Shown here: positions 45,385-55,394 of the stretch, in pieces
How the letters are laid out: the number at the start of each line of letters is the position of its first letter
Position numbering within the stretch: position 1 is the stretch's first letter
Origin: Kibdelosporangium sp. MJ126-NF4
Lineage (GTDB): Bacteria; Actinomycetota; Actinomycetes; Mycobacteriales; Pseudonocardiaceae
Direction: 5' to 3'
NCBI RefSeq assembly: GCF_000826545.1
Contig: NZ_CDME01000002.1
Span: forward strand, 2,179,187 to 2,243,186
DNA length: 64,000 nucleotides
Made by a program: the position numbers and the translations under genes
The notes under the pieces: generated by a model
The model's database searches: none
Told to the model about the DNA's origin: nothing
Seen by the model: the letters and a program-made list of their open reading frames with translations, nothing else

Positions 45385-46965
45385 ATGACAACAAGTCGCT
45401 GGAAAAGGTGTCTGTTCGCCCTGGCAATGGTGGCGTTGTTGCTGACCGGCTCGACGGCGTGGTCCGACTGGGGTCGCGGCGGTGACTGGCCGACCTGGCA
45501 AGGAGACAAGTCGGGCTCCCGGCACAACGCGGCGGAGCACCGGATCACTCCGGGCAACGTCGGCAAACTGGAACTGAAGTGGGCCTTCGCCTACCCGAAG
45601 TCCGGCAAGGAACCGAGAAGCCAACCGGCCGTGGTCGACGGGACGGCGTACTTCGGCGGCACGGACGGGAAGTTCTACGCGACCGACGCGCGGACCGGAT
45701 CGACCAGGTGGAGCTTCGACCTGGCCTCGGTCACGCCCGCTCCCGTCTTCGTGCAGGACAGCCCGACGGTGGCGCAGGGCAAGGTCTACTTCGGCGACGA
45801 CCGGGGCTACGTCTACGCGCTCAACCAGCGCACCGGGAAACTGGCCTGGGCCAAGCAGTACGAGCAGCACGCCGACGCCCGGCACAGCAGTTCGCCGCTC
45901 TACCACAACGGCCGGATCTACCTCGGCTCGTCGGCAGGAGAGACGGATCACTCCGACCCTGCCTACCCCTGCTGCACCTTCCGCGGCCACCTCGACTCCA
46001 TCGACGCGGACACAGGAGCCTTGGTGTGGCGGTACTACACGGTCCCCGAGCCCAAGGCGGTCGGCACCTGGCCGAGCGGCGCCACCAGGTACGAGCCGTC
46101 CGGCGCGGGAATCTGGAGCAGTCCGGCGATCGACGAGCGGACCGGGACCCTGTACGTCGGCACGGGACAGAACTACTCGGGCACAGGCGGCGACTTCGAC
46201 TCCCTGCTCGCCCTGGACGCGAGAACGGGGGTGGTGCGCTGGAAGCAGCAGGTGACCCAGGCCGACACCTGGCGAGTCGTGTGCAGGAAACCGGACAACG
46301 AAGGCTTCTGTCCCGGGCAGAAGGACGGGACCGACCTGGACTACGACCTGAGCTCGGCGCCGAACCTCTTCCGGGTCAACGGCCGCATGATGGTGGGGGT
46401 AGGCCAGAAGAGCGGCGTGTACCACGTGTTCGACGCGAAAACCGGCCAGGTGTCGTGGCGCAGGCAGCTGTCCGAGTCGACCAGCCCGGCCTCAACCGGC
46501 GGAATCCAGTGGGGAACCAGCTACGACGGCGAACGCCTGTACGTGGCAACCTACTACGGAAAGCCGGGCACCCTGTTCGCGCTGAACCCGGCAAACGGCG
46601 ACATCCACTGGCAGACCCCGAACCCGAGCAACGGCTGCACATGGGGCGGCGCGGCCGCATACCCGAAAACCTGCGCGCTGGCCCACGCGGCAGCGGTGAC
46701 CACCAGTCCGGGCGTGGTGTACTTGGGCAGCACAGATGGCAAGCTGCGCGCGTACTCGGCCAGAACCGGCGCGGTGCTCTGGGAGTACGACACAATCCGT
46801 GACTTCGCCGGTGTCAACGGCCTGACCGGACACGGCGGAGCGCTGCCCGGTGCCGGTGGAGCGGTGGTCGCGAACGGGATGGTCTACACCCACTCCGGCT
46901 ACTATCCCTTCTACCCCAGCGAACGCGGCGCGGTCCTGCTCGCCTTCGGACTGCCGCGACGCTGA
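45385..46965 (+). CDS. Exported PQQ-type beta-propeller (WD40-like quinoprotein repeat) protein
   Basis: This 526-residue protein has a signal sequence (about 8-26) followed by repeated PQQ-binding-like blades, each with a strand pattern like VYFGGTDGKFYATDARTG or LYVGTGQNYSG and a Trp docking position. It resembles outer-membrane/secreted quinoprotein ethanol dehydrogenase-like domains, but I see no adjacent-Cys plus metal-Asp arrangement that would prove an alcohol dehydrogenase; one CC pair occurs (YPCCTFRG). It could be a scaffold or oxidoreductase. The ATG is weakly preceded by GGAAGCTCC-like sequence on the plus strand. Confidence 0.75.
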   Translation: MTTSRWKRCLFALAMVALLLTGSTAWSDWGRGGDWPTWQGDKSGSRHNAAEHRITPGNVGKLELKWAFAYPKSGKEPRSQPAVVDGTAYFGGTDGKFYATDARTGSTRWSFDLASVTPAPVFVQDSPTVAQGKVYFGDDRGYVYALNQRTGKLAWAKQYEQHADARHSSSPLYHNGRIYLGSSAGETDHSDPAYPCCTFRGHLDSIDADTGALVWRYYTVPEPKAVGTWPSGATRYEPSGAGIWSSPAIDERTGTLYVGTGQNYSGTGGDFDSLLALDARTGVVRWKQQVTQADTWRVVCRKPDNEGFCPGQKDGTDLDYDLSSAPNLFRVNGRMMVGVGQKSGVYHVFDAKTGQVSWRRQLSESTSPASTGGIQWGTSYDGERLYVATYYGKPGTLFALNPANGDIHWQTPNPSNGCTWGGAAAYPKTCALAHAAAVTTSPGVVYLGSTDGKLRAYSARTGAVLWEYDTIRDFAGVNGLTGHGGALPGAGGAVVANGMVYTHSGYYPFYPSERGAVLLAFGLPRR

Positions 46966-47208
46966 CCAACGCACCATCCATCCAGTGTCCACGCGGGGCC
47001 GATACCTCCGGGACGTCGGCCCCGCACCCAGCGTTCGACACGTCGAACATCATGTCGGCGCAGCCCCGCGCTGATCCACGCAACCAATGTAGCCTTCGGT
47101 GCACTAGCCGAAACCAATGCGGCCTTCGGTGTACCCCACCGACACCCACACCGGCTTTGGCTTCGGCTTCGGCTTCGGGCGCTCTGTCCGGCGATGTACT
47201 GCGAGGCG
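46966..47208. repeat. Intergenic region with two repeat copies and a tandem hexamer
   Basis: Two direct copies of a 23-base repeat (47080-47102 and 47110-47132; core AACCAATGYRGCCTTCGGTG) lie here, with two related copies at 21507-21559. At 47153-47178 there is a tandem GGCTTY hexamer (four units). Neither is coding. The region separates the beta-propeller gene from the stop of the WYL regulator. Confidence 0.7.
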
Positions 47209-48165
47209 TTACTCCGGGACTGACTGCCGGTAGCGGTCGGCCAACGTGCGGATCTCCGCGACGAGCTCGGGTGGCTCGGTGACCTCGAAGTCGGCGTCGA
47301 GCATGCCGAGGTAGCAGGCCAGCATCCGCGGTGTGGTCGAGCCGACCTCGGCCACGCACGCGTTGTCGCCCAAGGGTTCCACCGAGATGCCGGATGGCAG
47401 CCGGTTGCGCACGTGCTCGGCTGGTGCATGCACAGTCACCCGTGTCCGGCACTGCCAGGCGGCGGTAGCCAGGCCGGTGGCGATGTGGCCAGCGAGGTCA
47501 CCGCCGGGATCCTCGCGTGGGGTGAACCGCGGGCCGTTCGGTGTCCGCAACCGCATCCGGTCCACTCGGAACGTACGCCAGTCGGACCGTTCGACGTCCC
47601 ACCCGACCAGGTACCAGCGGCCCCGGCTGTGCACGAGCCGGTGCGGCTCGACCTCACGGCGACTGGCCGACCCGTCGTGGCTGGCGTAGTCGAACCGGAG
47701 CCGCTCGTGGTCGCCGGACGCCGCCGCGATCGCGGTGATCATGTCGGCTCCCACGCTGGGACCGGAGTGCGCAAGCGGGACCAGGTACGCGCGCAAACCG
47801 TTGACACGACGACGAAGCCGCGACGGCAGCACCTGCTCGAGCTTGGCCATGGCACGCGACGCAGCCTCCTCGATACCGGTGACCGAGCCCTGCGCAGCGC
47901 CCACCCGCAACCCGACCGCGACGGCGACCGCTTCGTCATCGTCGAGCAGCAACGGCGGCAGTTTCACACCGGCCCCCAGTCGGTAACCGCCGGTGACACC
48001 CCTGCTCCCGTGCACCGGATAGCCGAGGCCGCGTAGGCGTTCCACGTCGTTGCGCACGGTGCGCGCGGTGACGCCGAGGCGCTCGGCAAGCTCCGGCCCG
48101 GTCCAGTCCCGCGGCGTCTGCAACAACGAGAGCAGCCGCAGCAGTCGTTGGGCTCCGTCCATCAT
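47209..48165 (-). CDS. WYL-domain transcriptional regulator (HTH plus WYL)
   Basis: This 318-residue protein has an N-terminal winged helix (about 1-60; [20 protein letters not shown]) and a WYL domain (about 140-215; [17 protein letters not shown]) with the C-terminal WCX extension. WYL regulators often bind nucleic-acid or nucleotide ligands. It is divergent from an epoxide hydrolase gene with a small palindrome between them, a layout typical of YafY-type regulators and their targets. Two consecutive ATGs are possible starts. Confidence 0.9.
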   Translation of the reverse strand: MMDGAQRLLRLLSLLQTPRDWTGPELAERLGVTARTVRNDVERLRGLGYPVHGSRGVTGGYRLGAGVKLPPLLLDDDEAVAVAVGLRVGAAQGSVTGIEEAASRAMAKLEQVLPSRLRRRVNGLRAYLVPLAHSGPSVGADMITAIAAASGDHERLRFDYASHDGSASRREVEPHRLVHSRGRWYLVGWDVERSDWRTFRVDRMRLRTPNGPRFTPREDPGGDLAGHIATGLATAAWQCRTRVTVHAPAEHVRNRLPSGISVEPLGDNACVAEVGSTTPRMLACYLGMLDADFEVTEPPELVAEIRTLADRYRQSVPE

Positions 48166-48187
48166 GGTCCAAGTCTGCCCCGAAATC

Positions 48188-48204
48188 AGGAACCGCGTGT
48201 TCCT
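48188..48204. promoter_or_regulatory. Candidate operator between WYL regulator and epoxide hydrolase
   Basis: Perfect inverted repeat AGGAAC-N5-GTTCCT lies 24 bases before the hydrolase ATG and 23 bases before the regulator ATG. A TGTATCAC segment just downstream could be part of the hydrolase promoter. Confidence 0.5.
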
Positions 48205-48227
48205 GTATCACTCCTACCTTTCTCGTC

Positions 48228-49418
48228 ATGAACACCAACACCGACATCCGCCCCTTCCGCGTCGACATCCCCCAAGCCGAGGTGGACGACCTGCGCGACC
48301 GCCTCACCCGCGCCCGCTGGCCCCGGCAGATCACCGGAACCGGGTGGGAACGCGGCGTTCCTGTGGACTACCTGATGGAGTTGGCCGACTACTGGGCCAA
48401 CAGCTTCGACTGGCGCGCCCAGGAGAAGACGCTGAACGAGCACCCGCAGTTCGTGACGACAGTCGACGGCCAAGACTTCCACTTTCTGCACGTCCGCTCG
48501 CCAGAGCCGGACGCGCTGCCGCTGGTCCTGTGCCACGGCTGGCCGGGCTCTTTCGTGGACTTCCTGGACGTGATCGGGCCGCTGACCGACCCCCGCGCAC
48601 ACGGCGGCAACCCGGCGGACGCGTTCCACGTCGTGCTCCCGTCGCTGCCCGGCTTCGGTTTCTCCAACCCGGTACGGGAACCGGGCTGGGGCAACCTGTT
48701 CCGGGTGGCAACCGCGGTCGGGGAGCTGATGACCCGACTCGGCTACCAGCGCTTCGCCGCGCAGGGCGGGGACATCGGCGGCGGCGTGGCCATGCTGCTG
48801 CCGATGGCCGCCCCCGGCCGCGTGGTCGCCACTCACCTCAACGGCCCAGCGCCGTACCCGTTCGGCCCGCCCATCGAACTGGACGGCCTGTCCCACACAG
48901 ACCGAGCGCGTGCCGAGCGGTTCACCGCCGCCTGCGAGGACGGCCTTGGCTATCTGCACCTCCAGTCCACCCGGCCGCAGACCCTCGCCTACTCGCTGAC
49001 CGACTCGCCGATCGGACAGTTGGCGTGGATCGTGGAGAAGTACAAGGAGTGGACCGATCCGGCCGCCGAGCTGCCCGAGGACGCGGTGAACCGCGACCAC
49101 CTGCTCACCAACGTGAGCCTGTACTGGTTCACCGGCTCCGGCGCGTCCTCAGCCAACACCATCTACGAGGGTATGCGCGCCTACCGCGAGATCACCGCCA
49201 GCCAGTCCGGCGACGGCCAGGCCAGCTGGCCGTCCGCGGCGACGCCGCCGCAGGGAATCGCGGTGTTCGCCGCGGACATGACGATCCGCGCCCTCGCCGA
49301 CCCGGCGAACACCGTCCACCACTGGTCGGAGTTCGACCAGGGCGGCCACTTCCCCGCGATGGAAACGCCTAACCTCCTCGTCGGCGATCTGCGCGAGTTC
49401 CTCCGTGTCGCCCGGTGA
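48228..49418 (+). CDS. Epoxide hydrolase of the alpha/beta-hydrolase EHN type
   Basis: This 396-residue protein has the N-terminal EHN domain (about 5-110; [13 protein letters not shown]), then an alpha/beta-hydrolase core with oxyanion motif HGWPGSF, nucleophile Asp in QGGDIGGGV, and the catalytic His in [10 protein letters not shown]. Members open epoxides to diols, including juvenile-hormone-like and xenobiotic epoxides. It is probably controlled by the divergent WYL regulator. Confidence 0.9.
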   Translation: MNTNTDIRPFRVDIPQAEVDDLRDRLTRARWPRQITGTGWERGVPVDYLMELADYWANSFDWRAQEKTLNEHPQFVTTVDGQDFHFLHVRSPEPDALPLVLCHGWPGSFVDFLDVIGPLTDPRAHGGNPADAFHVVLPSLPGFGFSNPVREPGWGNLFRVATAVGELMTRLGYQRFAAQGGDIGGGVAMLLPMAAPGRVVATHLNGPAPYPFGPPIELDGLSHTDRARAERFTAACEDGLGYLHLQSTRPQTLAYSLTDSPIGQLAWIVEKYKEWTDPAAELPEDAVNRDHLLTNVSLYWFTGSGASSANTIYEGMRAYREITASQSGDGQASWPSAATPPQGIAVFAADMTIRALADPANTVHHWSEFDQGGHFPAMETPNLLVGDLREFLRVAR

Positions 49419-49449
49419 TCCCGCTGGGCACGATTGAGTTGGGTTGCGG

Positions 49450-50571
49450 TCACTGTGGCGCTGTGTCGGCCGGTGGGTTGGGGGTGTGGATCTCCATGGT
49501 GGCGGGCGGGGCGACGGGTGGTGGGGATTGAGCGCCGGTTTCTGTGGGGGATGGTGTGTGGGTTTCGAGGACTTCCTGGGGCTCGGTGAAGGCCTGCGCT
49601 ACTGCGGAGGCGACGGAGTCCGGTGGTAGGCCGAAGTCCATGGAGCTGCGGAGGAGGTTGGCGAAGGTGTGCTCGGGGTTGGCGTCCAAGGCTGCTTCGA
49701 CTGCCACGCCCGCCAGGACTCCGTCGCCGCGGAGGAAGGCTGTGAGGGCGAGGAGGCAGGCTGGTTCCGCGCGGTAGGGATCGGGTAGCGCACGGGTGAG
49801 CTCGGACCATACTTCCTCGACCGGGCGTCCGATGCTGGTCACTTCCGGGCGGAGGCATCCGTCGCGGACGCCGACGTTGCGCAGTGCGACAGCGAGGTCG
49901 ACCAGGTACTCCTCGTCGAGGGCCCATGTTCCGTCCTTGACTTTGGCGACGAGGTCCTCGATGAGGTTGTGGGCTTGGGTTGGGTCCTGATCCTGTTTCA
50001 GGGCAGCCTCGATGCGTTCCGCTCTGGCTGCCAGTGGGGAGCGGTCGGTTGGTTCGAGAGTGGCGCGCAGTTCCGCTTTGCTGTCATAGGTCACTGTTCC
50101 CAGGCAGGCCGCGGTGGCGGCCAGTTCGGTGGCGTCCGGGTTGGGCACGAGGCCGTGGCAGTCCTTGTCGGAGTAGCACCACCAGGCCACGTTCTCCTCG
50201 ATCGAGGGTACCCAGTACGCGTGGTGCACGAGCACTCCGGACGATCCGAAGACCTGACTGAACGCTTCAACGAGTTCCTTGTGCGGCAAGGGATCTGACG
50301 GTTCCACTATCCCGTCGCCGACGATGACCACCGAGACGCCGCAGGAGTTTGCCCGCAGCACAGGGAGTTTGAGTTGCTCTGCCAGTGAGAAGTACAGGCC
50401 CGGCGGCGGTATGTCCGCGCGTAGGCAGAGAGTTATCTGCGTTCGGGTCGCGCCCGCGTACACACAGATCACCACGGATTCGCTCGGACGGAAGCCGAGC
50501 AGGTACGGGACGGCCGCGATCAGGTCTCCGTTGTCTCGGAGGCGGACGAGGGATCGGTGCTTTGTCTGCAT
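49450..50571 (-). CDS. DUF4192 protein
   Basis: This 373-residue protein matches actinobacterial DUF4192: it opens with RLRDNGDLIAAVPYLLGFRPSESVVIC and continues with two alpha-beta blocks and a Pro/Thr-rich tail (about 330-373). Function is unknown. The ATG has no strong SD; the open frame upstream is low-complexity and not coding-like. GC bias at third positions is weaker than in neighbours (many T-ending codons), most noticeable in the C-terminal 60 residues. Confidence 0.8.
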   Translation of the reverse strand: MQTKHRSLVRLRDNGDLIAAVPYLLGFRPSESVVICVYAGATRTQITLCLRADIPPPGLYFSLAEQLKLPVLRANSCGVSVVIVGDGIVEPSDPLPHKELVEAFSQVFGSSGVLVHHAYWVPSIEENVAWWCYSDKDCHGLVPNPDATELAATAACLGTVTYDSKAELRATLEPTDRSPLAARAERIEAALKQDQDPTQAHNLIEDLVAKVKDGTWALDEEYLVDLAVALRNVGVRDGCLRPEVTSIGRPVEEVWSELTRALPDPYRAEPACLLALTAFLRGDGVLAGVAVEAALDANPEHTFANLLRSSMDFGLPPDSVASAVAQAFTEPQEVLETHTPSPTETGAQSPPPVAPPATMEIHTPNPPADTAPQ

Positions 50572-50713
50572 GGTTCGACTCTGCCGCTGGTGGGGTTTCG
50601 GCGGCAGAGTCGGCACGGGCACTTCTGTGGACAGGGTTCCGCTGTGGACAGGTGGAGGTTTTCGATCTTGGTTCTGTGCGGGATTCTCGGAGGTGGTGTA
50701 TCTTGCCGCCGGT

Positions 50714-52783
50714 TCAGACCGGCGCGACCTTGGTGAGGTGGACCATCGTGCTGGCGTAGTCGCCGACCGGCAACGAGGGTTCCAGCCCGTGGTGCAGCAG
50801 GACGGCCCCGTCATGGGAGCCTGAGTCGGAACGATACCGGGCCGAGGAGTCCAAAGCCTTGAGGCGCACCGGAAGCGGCGGCTTCCCGAAGTTCACCACG
50901 GGCCGCCACAACAAGACCACGACCTCGTCGCCGAGGACGTACTGCACGCCCGTGACCGGCCCGGCGGCGAGCCGGTACTGCGTGCCGTGCTGGACGACGT
51001 GCCGGATCTCCTTGTACTGCCGCACCAACTCGGTCGCCTCGGCCAGCTCGGCGGCCGACCAGCCGAGCAGGTCGCCACCGATTCCCAGCACCCCGGCCAT
51101 CGCCACGTGGAAGCGGAACGCCAGCGGGATCACGCGCCCGGTGAGCGGGTTCGGACTGTCGGTCACCCACGCCGACATCGCCCGCGCCGGGTAGAGGGCG
51201 CTGTAGCCGTGCTGGATGTGGATACGGTCGAGCGCGTCGGTGTTGTCCGACGTCCACGCCTGGTCGGTGCGGGCGAGCATGCCGAGGTCGATCCGCCCGC
51301 CGCCGCCGGAGCACGCCTCGATGCGCAGCCCCGGGTGGTCGGCGCGGAGCCGGTCGATGATCACGTACACGTGCCGGACGTGGTCGAGCCACAACCGGTC
51401 CTGGTCCTGCTCTCCCGGCCAGCCCGCTTCGCTGAAGGAGCGGTTCATGTCCCACTTCAGGAAGTCGATCGCGTGCTGCCCCACCAGTTGGTCGAGCCAC
51501 CTGTGCGCCCATTCGGCCACGTCGGTGCGGGCGAGATTGAGCACGAGCTGGTTGCGCAGTGCCGTACGGGAACGGTGGGGCATGTGCAGCACCCAGTCGG
51601 GGTGTCGCCGGTACAGGTCGCTGTCCGGGTTCACCATCTCCGGTTCCACCCACAACCCGAACCGCATGCCCAGCCGGTGCACCTCGGCGATCAACGGGTC
51701 CAGACCGCCGGGGAACCGGTCGGTGTTCACGGTCCAGTCGCCGAGACCCGCCGCGTCGTGCGTGCGAGCACCGAACCAGCCGTCGTCCATCACGAACAGC
51801 TCGCAGCCCATGGCCGCCGCCAGCGCGGCCAGCTCCTTCTGGTTCGACTCGTTGACGTCGAACTCCGTTGCCTCCCACGAGTTGTAGACCACCGGGCGGG
51901 TCTCGGCGGAGTGCGGCAGCACGTGGTCACGCACGTACGCGTGCCAGCGCCGCGAGGCCGACTCGATCCCGTCCGCGGCATAGAGTCCAGCGAACACAGG
52001 GGTTTCCCATTCCTCGCCGGGGTTCAGCCGCCAGCTCACGCCCTCGTGCCCGAAACCGCCGGAGAAACTGGTCTGCCCGGCAGGCGTGTGCCGCACGGTG
52101 ATCCGCCACGAGCCGCTCCACGCGAGCGCCCCGCTCCACACCTCGTCGCCGTCCTGCACGAACAGCCATGGGTTGGCCTGGTGACTGGAGGTTCCGCGAC
52201 GGCTCGTGAACACGGTCTCGCCGTACGGCACAGGCGTGTGCTGCAGCTGAAACTCGCTCGACCACCCGCCGACCGCGTGCGTGACCTGGTATCCGGTCCG
52301 GTACGGCAGGAACCAGGACGCGGAATCCGTGCGCAGCAACGTGATCGGTTCACCCGTGCCGGTGTGCCGCAGGGTCGTCCAGCGTTCGATCACGTCGGTG
52401 CCCGCGCCGACCCGGTAGTGCAGCACGACTTCCAGCGGGTAGTGCCGGTCGGCGAACCGGATCGCCAGGTGCCCCTCGTCGACGGTGTGGTCGAGGTACT
52501 TCCACTCGATGGCCCGTGTGCCGTCGGGGAACCGGACCTGCAGCGAGGGCGTGTCGAACCGGGCGCCACCCTCCACCACGAGTTCCTCGTCGGTGGTTCC
52601 GTCGAAGGCACTGATCTTGGGCAGGACCGGTGTCCGGATCGCCGCGGCCTGCCCGACGGTCAGCGCCGGACCCCAGAACACATGCCGTGGCGCGTCCGAC
52701 TCGTCGAGCCGCAGCGCGTAGGAAGTGGTCGCCGCGGTCAGCAACCAGAGCCGCTCATCGGCGGCGAAGATCACTTCAGCCAT
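50714..52783 (-). CDS. Alpha-galactosidase, GH36
   Basis: This 689-residue protein is a full-length GH36 enzyme: N-terminal beta-supersandwich (about 1-300), catalytic TIM barrel with nucleophile Asp in FLKWDMNRSF and acid/base Asp in WTSDNTDALDR, and a small C-terminal beta domain. No signal peptide, so it is cytoplasmic and acts on imported alpha-galactosides such as melibiose or raffinose. The ATG is behind GCGAGGT. It is divergent from the ROK regulator gene across an AT-rich control region. Confidence 0.93.
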   Translation of the reverse strand: MAEVIFAADERLWLLTAATTSYALRLDESDAPRHVFWGPALTVGQAAAIRTPVLPKISAFDGTTDEELVVEGGARFDTPSLQVRFPDGTRAIEWKYLDHTVDEGHLAIRFADRHYPLEVVLHYRVGAGTDVIERWTTLRHTGTGEPITLLRTDSASWFLPYRTGYQVTHAVGGWSSEFQLQHTPVPYGETVFTSRRGTSSHQANPWLFVQDGDEVWSGALAWSGSWRITVRHTPAGQTSFSGGFGHEGVSWRLNPGEEWETPVFAGLYAADGIESASRRWHAYVRDHVLPHSAETRPVVYNSWEATEFDVNESNQKELAALAAAMGCELFVMDDGWFGARTHDAAGLGDWTVNTDRFPGGLDPLIAEVHRLGMRFGLWVEPEMVNPDSDLYRRHPDWVLHMPHRSRTALRNQLVLNLARTDVAEWAHRWLDQLVGQHAIDFLKWDMNRSFSEAGWPGEQDQDRLWLDHVRHVYVIIDRLRADHPGLRIEACSGGGGRIDLGMLARTDQAWTSDNTDALDRIHIQHGYSALYPARAMSAWVTDSPNPLTGRVIPLAFRFHVAMAGVLGIGGDLLGWSAAELAEATELVRQYKEIRHVVQHGTQYRLAAGPVTGVQYVLGDEVVVLLWRPVVNFGKPPLPVRLKALDSSARYRSDSGSHDGAVLLHHGLEPSLPVGDYASTMVHLTKVAPV

Positions 52784-52861
52784 GCCGCTGACCTCGCGTT
52801 TCTCTCGAAAATTATTTAGTTTCTTGACGAAGTTAATTTATGAAACCTACGCTACCGAAGC
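52784..52861. promoter_or_regulatory. AT-rich divergent promoter/operator for the alpha-galactosidase genes
   Basis: In contrast to its surroundings, this 78-base gap contains about 45 bases of A/T-rich sequence. For the ROK gene, TTGACG (52824-52829), an 18-base spacer and TACGCT (52848-52853) form a good promoter whose start point falls at the ATG at 52862, so the mRNA is probably leaderless. Two similar 11-base elements, AAATTATTTAG (52809-52819) and AAGTTAATTTA (52830-52840), are 21 bases apart, two helical turns, and one flanks and one overlaps the promoter, as expected for a ROK repressor site. Confidence 0.7.
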
Positions 52862-54022
52862 ATGACGCCACGACGCCAGAGCGGGCGGGCGCCGGTCACC
52901 AGCCCGGCGGCGGCCACCGTGTTCACCACGGTCCTCACCCAGGGACCGGTGTCACGCGTGGACGTGGCGCGACGGACCGGGCTGTCCTCGGCCGCGGTCA
53001 CCAAAGCGGCCCGGCCCTTGATCGAGGCCGGATACCTCGCCGAACTGGACTCCGAGCACGGCGGTGTCGGCCGACCGGCCAGCCCCCTCGAGATCCGCGC
53101 CGAGCGCGAGTTCTTCCTCGGCGTCAAGATCACCGACCGGGAACTGATCGGCGTGGTGACAGATCTGCGCGCGCAGATCCTGCTCACCAGGTTCCACCGG
53201 TTGTCGTCCCGCAAAGTCGACGCCGTCGTGGACGGTGTGGCGGCGATGGTCACCGAGTTGCTGGCCGAGTCCAATGCGTACAAGCAGCGGACACACTGCC
53301 TCGGCGTCACAGTCGCGGGCGATGTCGACCGCGAGGCCGGGCATGTCCGCTACTCCCCTTTCCTGCACTGGCATGACGTCCCGCTGGCGGACCTGCTGGC
53401 CGAGAAGATCGACATGGAGATCACGGTCGACAACGACGTCAAGGCGATCACGGTGGCCGAGCGCTGGTTCGGCAACGGCGTCGGCGCGGACTCGTTCGCC
53501 CTGGTCACGCTGGGCACCGGGATCGGGTGCGGGCTCGTGGTCAACGGCCGCGTGGTCACCGGGTCGCACGGTGTCGCGGGCGAGATCGGGCACATCCCGG
53601 TGTTCGGCGACGGCCCGCCGTGTCACTGCGGCGCGAGCGGCTGCGTCGAGGCCGTCGCCTCGATGGACGCGATCGTGGACCAGGCGAGGACGACGACCGG
53701 CGAACGGGACCTGACCATCGACGAGATCATCGCCGGTGCCCGGATGGGCGACAAGGCGCTGCGGCGGGTGTTCGCGCGCGCGGGCGTCGCGATCGGCCGC
53801 GGCCTGGCCGCCATGGCCAACCTGGTCGGCCCCGAGCGGATCATCGTGTCCGGCGAGGGACTGGACGCGTACGACCTCTTCGCCGACGAGATCAGGGAAA
53901 CCTTCGCCACCCAGGCATTCGGTGCCGCGGCGGACTGCGAACTGATCCTGCGCCCGCTGCCCTTCGAGGAGTGGGCACGTGGTGCGGCGGCGATCGCCGT
54001 GCAGACGCTGTTCATCTCCTGA
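52862..54022 (+). CDS. ROK-family transcriptional repressor
   Basis: This 386-residue protein has an N-terminal helix-turn-helix (about 15-75; RVDVARRTGLSSAAVTKAARPL) and a ROK sugar-kinase-like domain with the zinc motif CHCGASGCVEAVAS. The ATP motifs are degenerate at LGTGIGCG, as in XylR/NagC-type repressors. It is divergent from the GH36 gene and read-through into the GH27 gene, so it probably represses both and is released by a galactose-containing sugar. Confidence 0.9.
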   Translation: MTPRRQSGRAPVTSPAAATVFTTVLTQGPVSRVDVARRTGLSSAAVTKAARPLIEAGYLAELDSEHGGVGRPASPLEIRAEREFFLGVKITDRELIGVVTDLRAQILLTRFHRLSSRKVDAVVDGVAAMVTELLAESNAYKQRTHCLGVTVAGDVDREAGHVRYSPFLHWHDVPLADLLAEKIDMEITVDNDVKAITVAERWFGNGVGADSFALVTLGTGIGCGLVVNGRVVTGSHGVAGEIGHIPVFGDGPPCHCGASGCVEAVASMDAIVDQARTTTGERDLTIDEIIAGARMGDKALRRVFARAGVAIGRGLAAMANLVGPERIIVSGEGLDAYDLFADEIRETFATQAFGAAADCELILRPLPFEEWARGAAAIAVQTLFIS

Positions 54023-54032
54023 GAGGAGCGCA

Positions 54033-55394
54033 ATGCTGAAACGACACCTCACCTACCTGCTCGGGGCGGTGCTCGCGATCAGTGTCGCGACGCCCGCGTC
54101 GGCGGCGCCGGAGAGCCGTGAGCGCCTGGCGGCCAAGCCCTACATGGGCTGGAGCAGTTGGAGCATGCAGTCCAGCAAGTATCCCGGGCTCAACCCGAAG
54201 GGCGACTACAGCTGGCTCACCGAGGCCAACGTCGTCAGGCAGACCGACGCCGTCGCCTCGAAGCTCAAGCGCTACGGCTACGAGTACGTGAACATGGACG
54301 CGGGCTGGTGGGCCGACTGGAACTGGAACTTCGGCTACGACGAACACGGCCGCCCGACCCCGAACAAGGAGCGGTTCCCGCACGGCATGAAGTGGATGGC
54401 CGACTACATCCACCACAAAGGACTCAAGGCGGGCATCTACGTCCCGGCGGGGCTGGCCAAGGGCGCCTATGACAACGGTGACTTCCCGGTCAAGGACGCA
54501 CCCGGCTGCAGCACGCATGACCTGGTCCACCCGGACAAGCGGACCACCAACGGCTGGGACAGCTCGTACAAGATCGATTTCTCGAACCCGTGCTCGCGCA
54601 AGTACATCGACTCGATCGCGACGATGTTCGCCGACTGGGGCTACGACTTCCTCAAGATCGACGGTGTCGGCCCCGGCTCGGGGAGGAGCGGCCCGCAGTA
54701 CGACAACCGCGACGAGGTCGCCGCGTACCGCGAGGCGTTCGACCGGACCCGTCGTCCCGTGCACATCGAGGTCTCGTGGTCGATCGACATCGCCCACATC
54801 GACGACTGGAAACGCTCGTCGAACGGCTGGCGGATCGAGACCGACGTCGAGTGCTACTGCCAGACCCTGGTCACATGGGAGAACTCGGTCAACGACCGGT
54901 GGAGGGACCTGCCGCCGTGGCTCGGCCACTCCGGCCCGGGTGGCTGGCACGATCTGGACTCGCTGGACGTCGGCAACGGCGAGATGGACGGTCTTACACC
55001 GGACGAGCGCTACAGCTACATGACGTTCTGGGCGATCACCGCGTCACCGCTCTACACCGGCGACGACGTGACCACACTGGACGAACTCGGCGTGAAGCTG
55101 CTGACCAACCGCGAGGTGCTCGCGCTCAACCAGCAGGGCCGCCCGGCCAGGCCGGTCGACCCGAACACCGACCAGCCGGTCTGGTGGGCCCGCAACAAGG
55201 ACGGCTCGTACACCGTCGCGTTGTTCAACCTGGGCTCGGAAGCCAAAACCGTGCGGGCGAACTGGAAGGACTTCGGTCTCGACGGCCGCAGGGCCGTTCG
55301 TGACGTGTGGGCAGACAAGACTCTCGGCCGGTACGCCGACGGGTTCGAGGCCACAATCCCGCCGCACGGCACGAAACTGTTGAAAGTCTGGTGA
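54033..55394 (+). CDS. Secreted GH27 alpha-galactosidase-type enzyme
   Basis: This 453-residue protein has a signal peptide ending near ASAAPES, then the GH27 TIM barrel with YMGWSSWS, nucleophile Asp in FLKIDGVG and acid/base Asp in the RIETDVECYC segment, and a C-terminal beta-sandwich (about 350-453). GH27 includes alpha-galactosidases and beta-L-arabinopyranosidases; the former fits the GH36/ROK context. The ATG is 11 bases after the ROK stop behind GAGAGGAG, so they form one transcript. Being exported, it would act on polymers outside the cell and feed the cytoplasmic GH36. Confidence 0.9.
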   Translation: MLKRHLTYLLGAVLAISVATPASAAPESRERLAAKPYMGWSSWSMQSSKYPGLNPKGDYSWLTEANVVRQTDAVASKLKRYGYEYVNMDAGWWADWNWNFGYDEHGRPTPNKERFPHGMKWMADYIHHKGLKAGIYVPAGLAKGAYDNGDFPVKDAPGCSTHDLVHPDKRTTNGWDSSYKIDFSNPCSRKYIDSIATMFADWGYDFLKIDGVGPGSGRSGPQYDNRDEVAAYREAFDRTRRPVHIEVSWSIDIAHIDDWKRSSNGWRIETDVECYCQTLVTWENSVNDRWRDLPPWLGHSGPGGWHDLDSLDVGNGEMDGLTPDERYSYMTFWAITASPLYTGDDVTTLDELGVKLLTNREVLALNQQGRPARPVDPNTDQPVWWARNKDGSYTVALFNLGSEAKTVRANWKDFGLDGRRAVRDVWADKTLGRYADGFEATIPPHGTKLLKVW

